A stretch of 5,693 nucleotides of DNA from NCBI GenBank assembly GCA_016839405.1, contig JAEOUJ010000413.1:1-5693 (forward strand), read 5' to 3'. The position numbers and the translations under genes were made by a program. Positions 4,827 through 5,693 of the stretch are shown here, piece after piece. The notes beneath the pieces were generated by a model, which saw only the letters and a list, made by a program, of their open reading frames with translations, had not been told where the DNA came from and did no database searches. Position 1 is the first letter of the stretch. Every line of letters begins with the position of its first letter. Source of the DNA: Candidatus Gerdarchaeota archaeon (GTDB lineage: Archaea > Asgardarchaeota > Heimdallarchaeia > JABLTI01).

Positions 4827-4900
4827 TAAGGTATTATAATAAGGTAAAAAGAGGAAAAATATTGATCTTGTATAATTAGAAAATTATTTTAAGTAAGGTA
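4827..4900 (+). repeat. Three direct copies of TAAGGTA upstream of the exchanger-like gene
   Basis: TAAGGTA occurs at 4827-4833, 4840-4846 and 4894-4900. The first two are 13 bases apart, the third 54 bases further on. All lie in the 253-base divergent region, where no gene is seen. A weak TATA-like TGTATAAT (about 4869-4876) lies between copies two and three. A regulatory role is only a suggestion. Confidence 0.3.
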
Positions 4901-4950
4901 AGAAATAACACGAAAAAACTTTTGTAATAAACTAGCATGTAAAAGATTAT

Positions 4951-4965
4951 AGGTAGATTACTATG
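4951..4965 (+). promoter_or_regulatory. Translation start region AGGTAGATTACTATG
   Basis: AGGT lies eight bases before the ATG at 4963 and fixes this start. Fourteen of the 15 bases match the uppP start region at 3007-3021. Confidence 0.55.
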
Positions 4966-5693
4966 CCCTCAGAAATAGAGCAACAATCAACCAAAGATAC
5001 AAAAAATTCTCATAAGAATATTGAGTTTGAAGAGCATGAAGCAAAAGGAAGTCTATGGCAAGTAATAAAATTGCCTTGGTGGGAATTCATCCTAGTTTTG
5101 CTTTTATTTGGGGCAACTATTTCAATGTTTGTTTTAAAAAATAGGATGCCTGAAGCTTCAGGAATTTTAATAGGAGTATTAGTAACATCAGCTTTACTTG
5201 GATTATGGTTGGCGTTTAGACCAAGTGAATGGGCAGTAGATGGTTTAGATAACATTATGCGTTATGCTGGTTTAACTGCGTACGTAGCAGGAGTCATTTC
5301 CAGTTTAGCAAGCAACTTACCTGAAGCTATTGCAGCAGGAATTTTATTGGTTAAAGGGTCTACAACTGGGAATAATGAATTAATCACTACTGCATTCTAT
5401 ACAACTCTTTCTGCAGCTGGTTTTAATGCAATATTGTTAGGGATCGTAGTTTTAGTTGGAGGAAGAAAGAAAGGTTATATTGAAATCAGAAAAGAAACTG
5501 TTATGGCTGAAGGTGTTCTTCTCCGTTGGGGTTTTGTGGCAACTCTTTTAACATTTGGTATTGCTGTTGTTGAGATGTTAGAACAAATATTTGAAAATTT
5601 AGGCGAACCTTGGTATAATATAAGAAATGAGGAGTTAACTGGCGAACTTCCAAGATTAGCGGGAATTGCTCTAGTTGTAAGTTATATTATCTA
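4963..5693 (+). CDS. Sodium/calcium exchanger-like membrane protein, 3' end outside the window
   Basis: The first 243 codons are present and the frame is still open at the right edge. About 36 polar, charged residues at the N-terminus are followed by helices at about 41-58, 67-85, 103-130, 141-166, 185-205 and 232 onward. The block GLTAYVAGVISSLASNLPEA (103-122) and the downstream AAGFNAILLGIVVLVGG (151-167) resemble the alpha-1 repeat of CaCA cation/Ca2+ exchangers, whose core reads GTSLPE and GSN..N. Here SNLPE replaces TSLPE, keeping Pro120 and Glu121, the ion-ligating acid. A second, inverted alpha repeat would be expected in the missing part. It would exchange Ca2+ or another cation for Na+ or H+ across the cytoplasmic membrane; the ion is not determinable. 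The start is supported by AGGT eight bases before the ATG. Confidence 0.68.
   Translation, partial: MPSEIEQQSTKDTKNSHKNIEFEEHEAKGSLWQVIKLPWWEFILVLLLFGATISMFVLKNRMPEASGILIGVLVTSALLGLWLAFRPSEWAVDGLDNIMRYAGLTAYVAGVISSLASNLPEAIAAGILLVKGSTTGNNELITTAFYTTLSAAGFNAILLGIVVLVGGRKKGYIEIRKETVMAEGVLLRWGFVATLLTFGIAVVEMLEQIFENLGEPWYNIRNEELTGELPRLAGIALVVSYII

Noticed and set aside
5010..5255. Minus-strand open frame of 81 codons opposite the exchanger-like gene
   Set aside because: Antisense to a frame with clear membrane helices and a good start; no motif of its own.

Overview
The window comes from an AT-rich archaeal genome. SRP19 and Gar1, which occur in archaea and eukaryotes but not in bacteria, sit next to each other. 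Gene starts combine TATA-like boxes with Shine-Dalgarno motifs, and several probable transcript ends are bare oligo-T tracts. The lineage cannot be fixed from this piece. The base composition, non-ATG starts and hydrogenase maturation gene would fit several uncultured groups, Asgard-type archaea among them, but that is a guess.

Layout, left to right. Positions 1-195 hold no convincing gene, but carry three stem-loops in a row, the last GC-rich and followed by a T tract. A ten-helix DMT/EamA permease follows (196-1224, +). A gap of about 410 bases (1225-1634) holds a well-formed minus-strand TATA box, a ribosome binding site and a 29-residue candidate small ORF, plus four copies of a 9-base repeat. 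The minus-strand pair srp19-gar1 (2355 down to 1635) is a probable operon for two RNA-protein complexes: signal recognition particle and H/ACA pseudouridylation RNP. Divergent from it is hypA (2564-2950, +), a nickel metallochaperone, then an archaeal-type UppP/BacA polyprenyl-diphosphatase homologue (3019-3960, +). UppP faces, with only two bases between the stop codons, a minus-strand protein with a degenerate alkaline-phosphatase-like fold (4709 down to 3963). After a 253-base divergent region with a palindrome, a sodium/calcium exchanger-like membrane protein starts at 4963 and runs off the right edge.

Most of this is housekeeping. The srp19-gar1 pair is informational, hypA implies that the cell makes a nickel enzyme, probably a [NiFe]-hydrogenase, and UppP belongs to lipid-carrier recycling for surface glycans. 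No clear new multigene system is visible. The items most worth following are the structured left edge, the candidate small gene at 1406-1495, the phosphatase-like protein with altered metal-site residues, and the palindromes in the two divergent intergenic regions.
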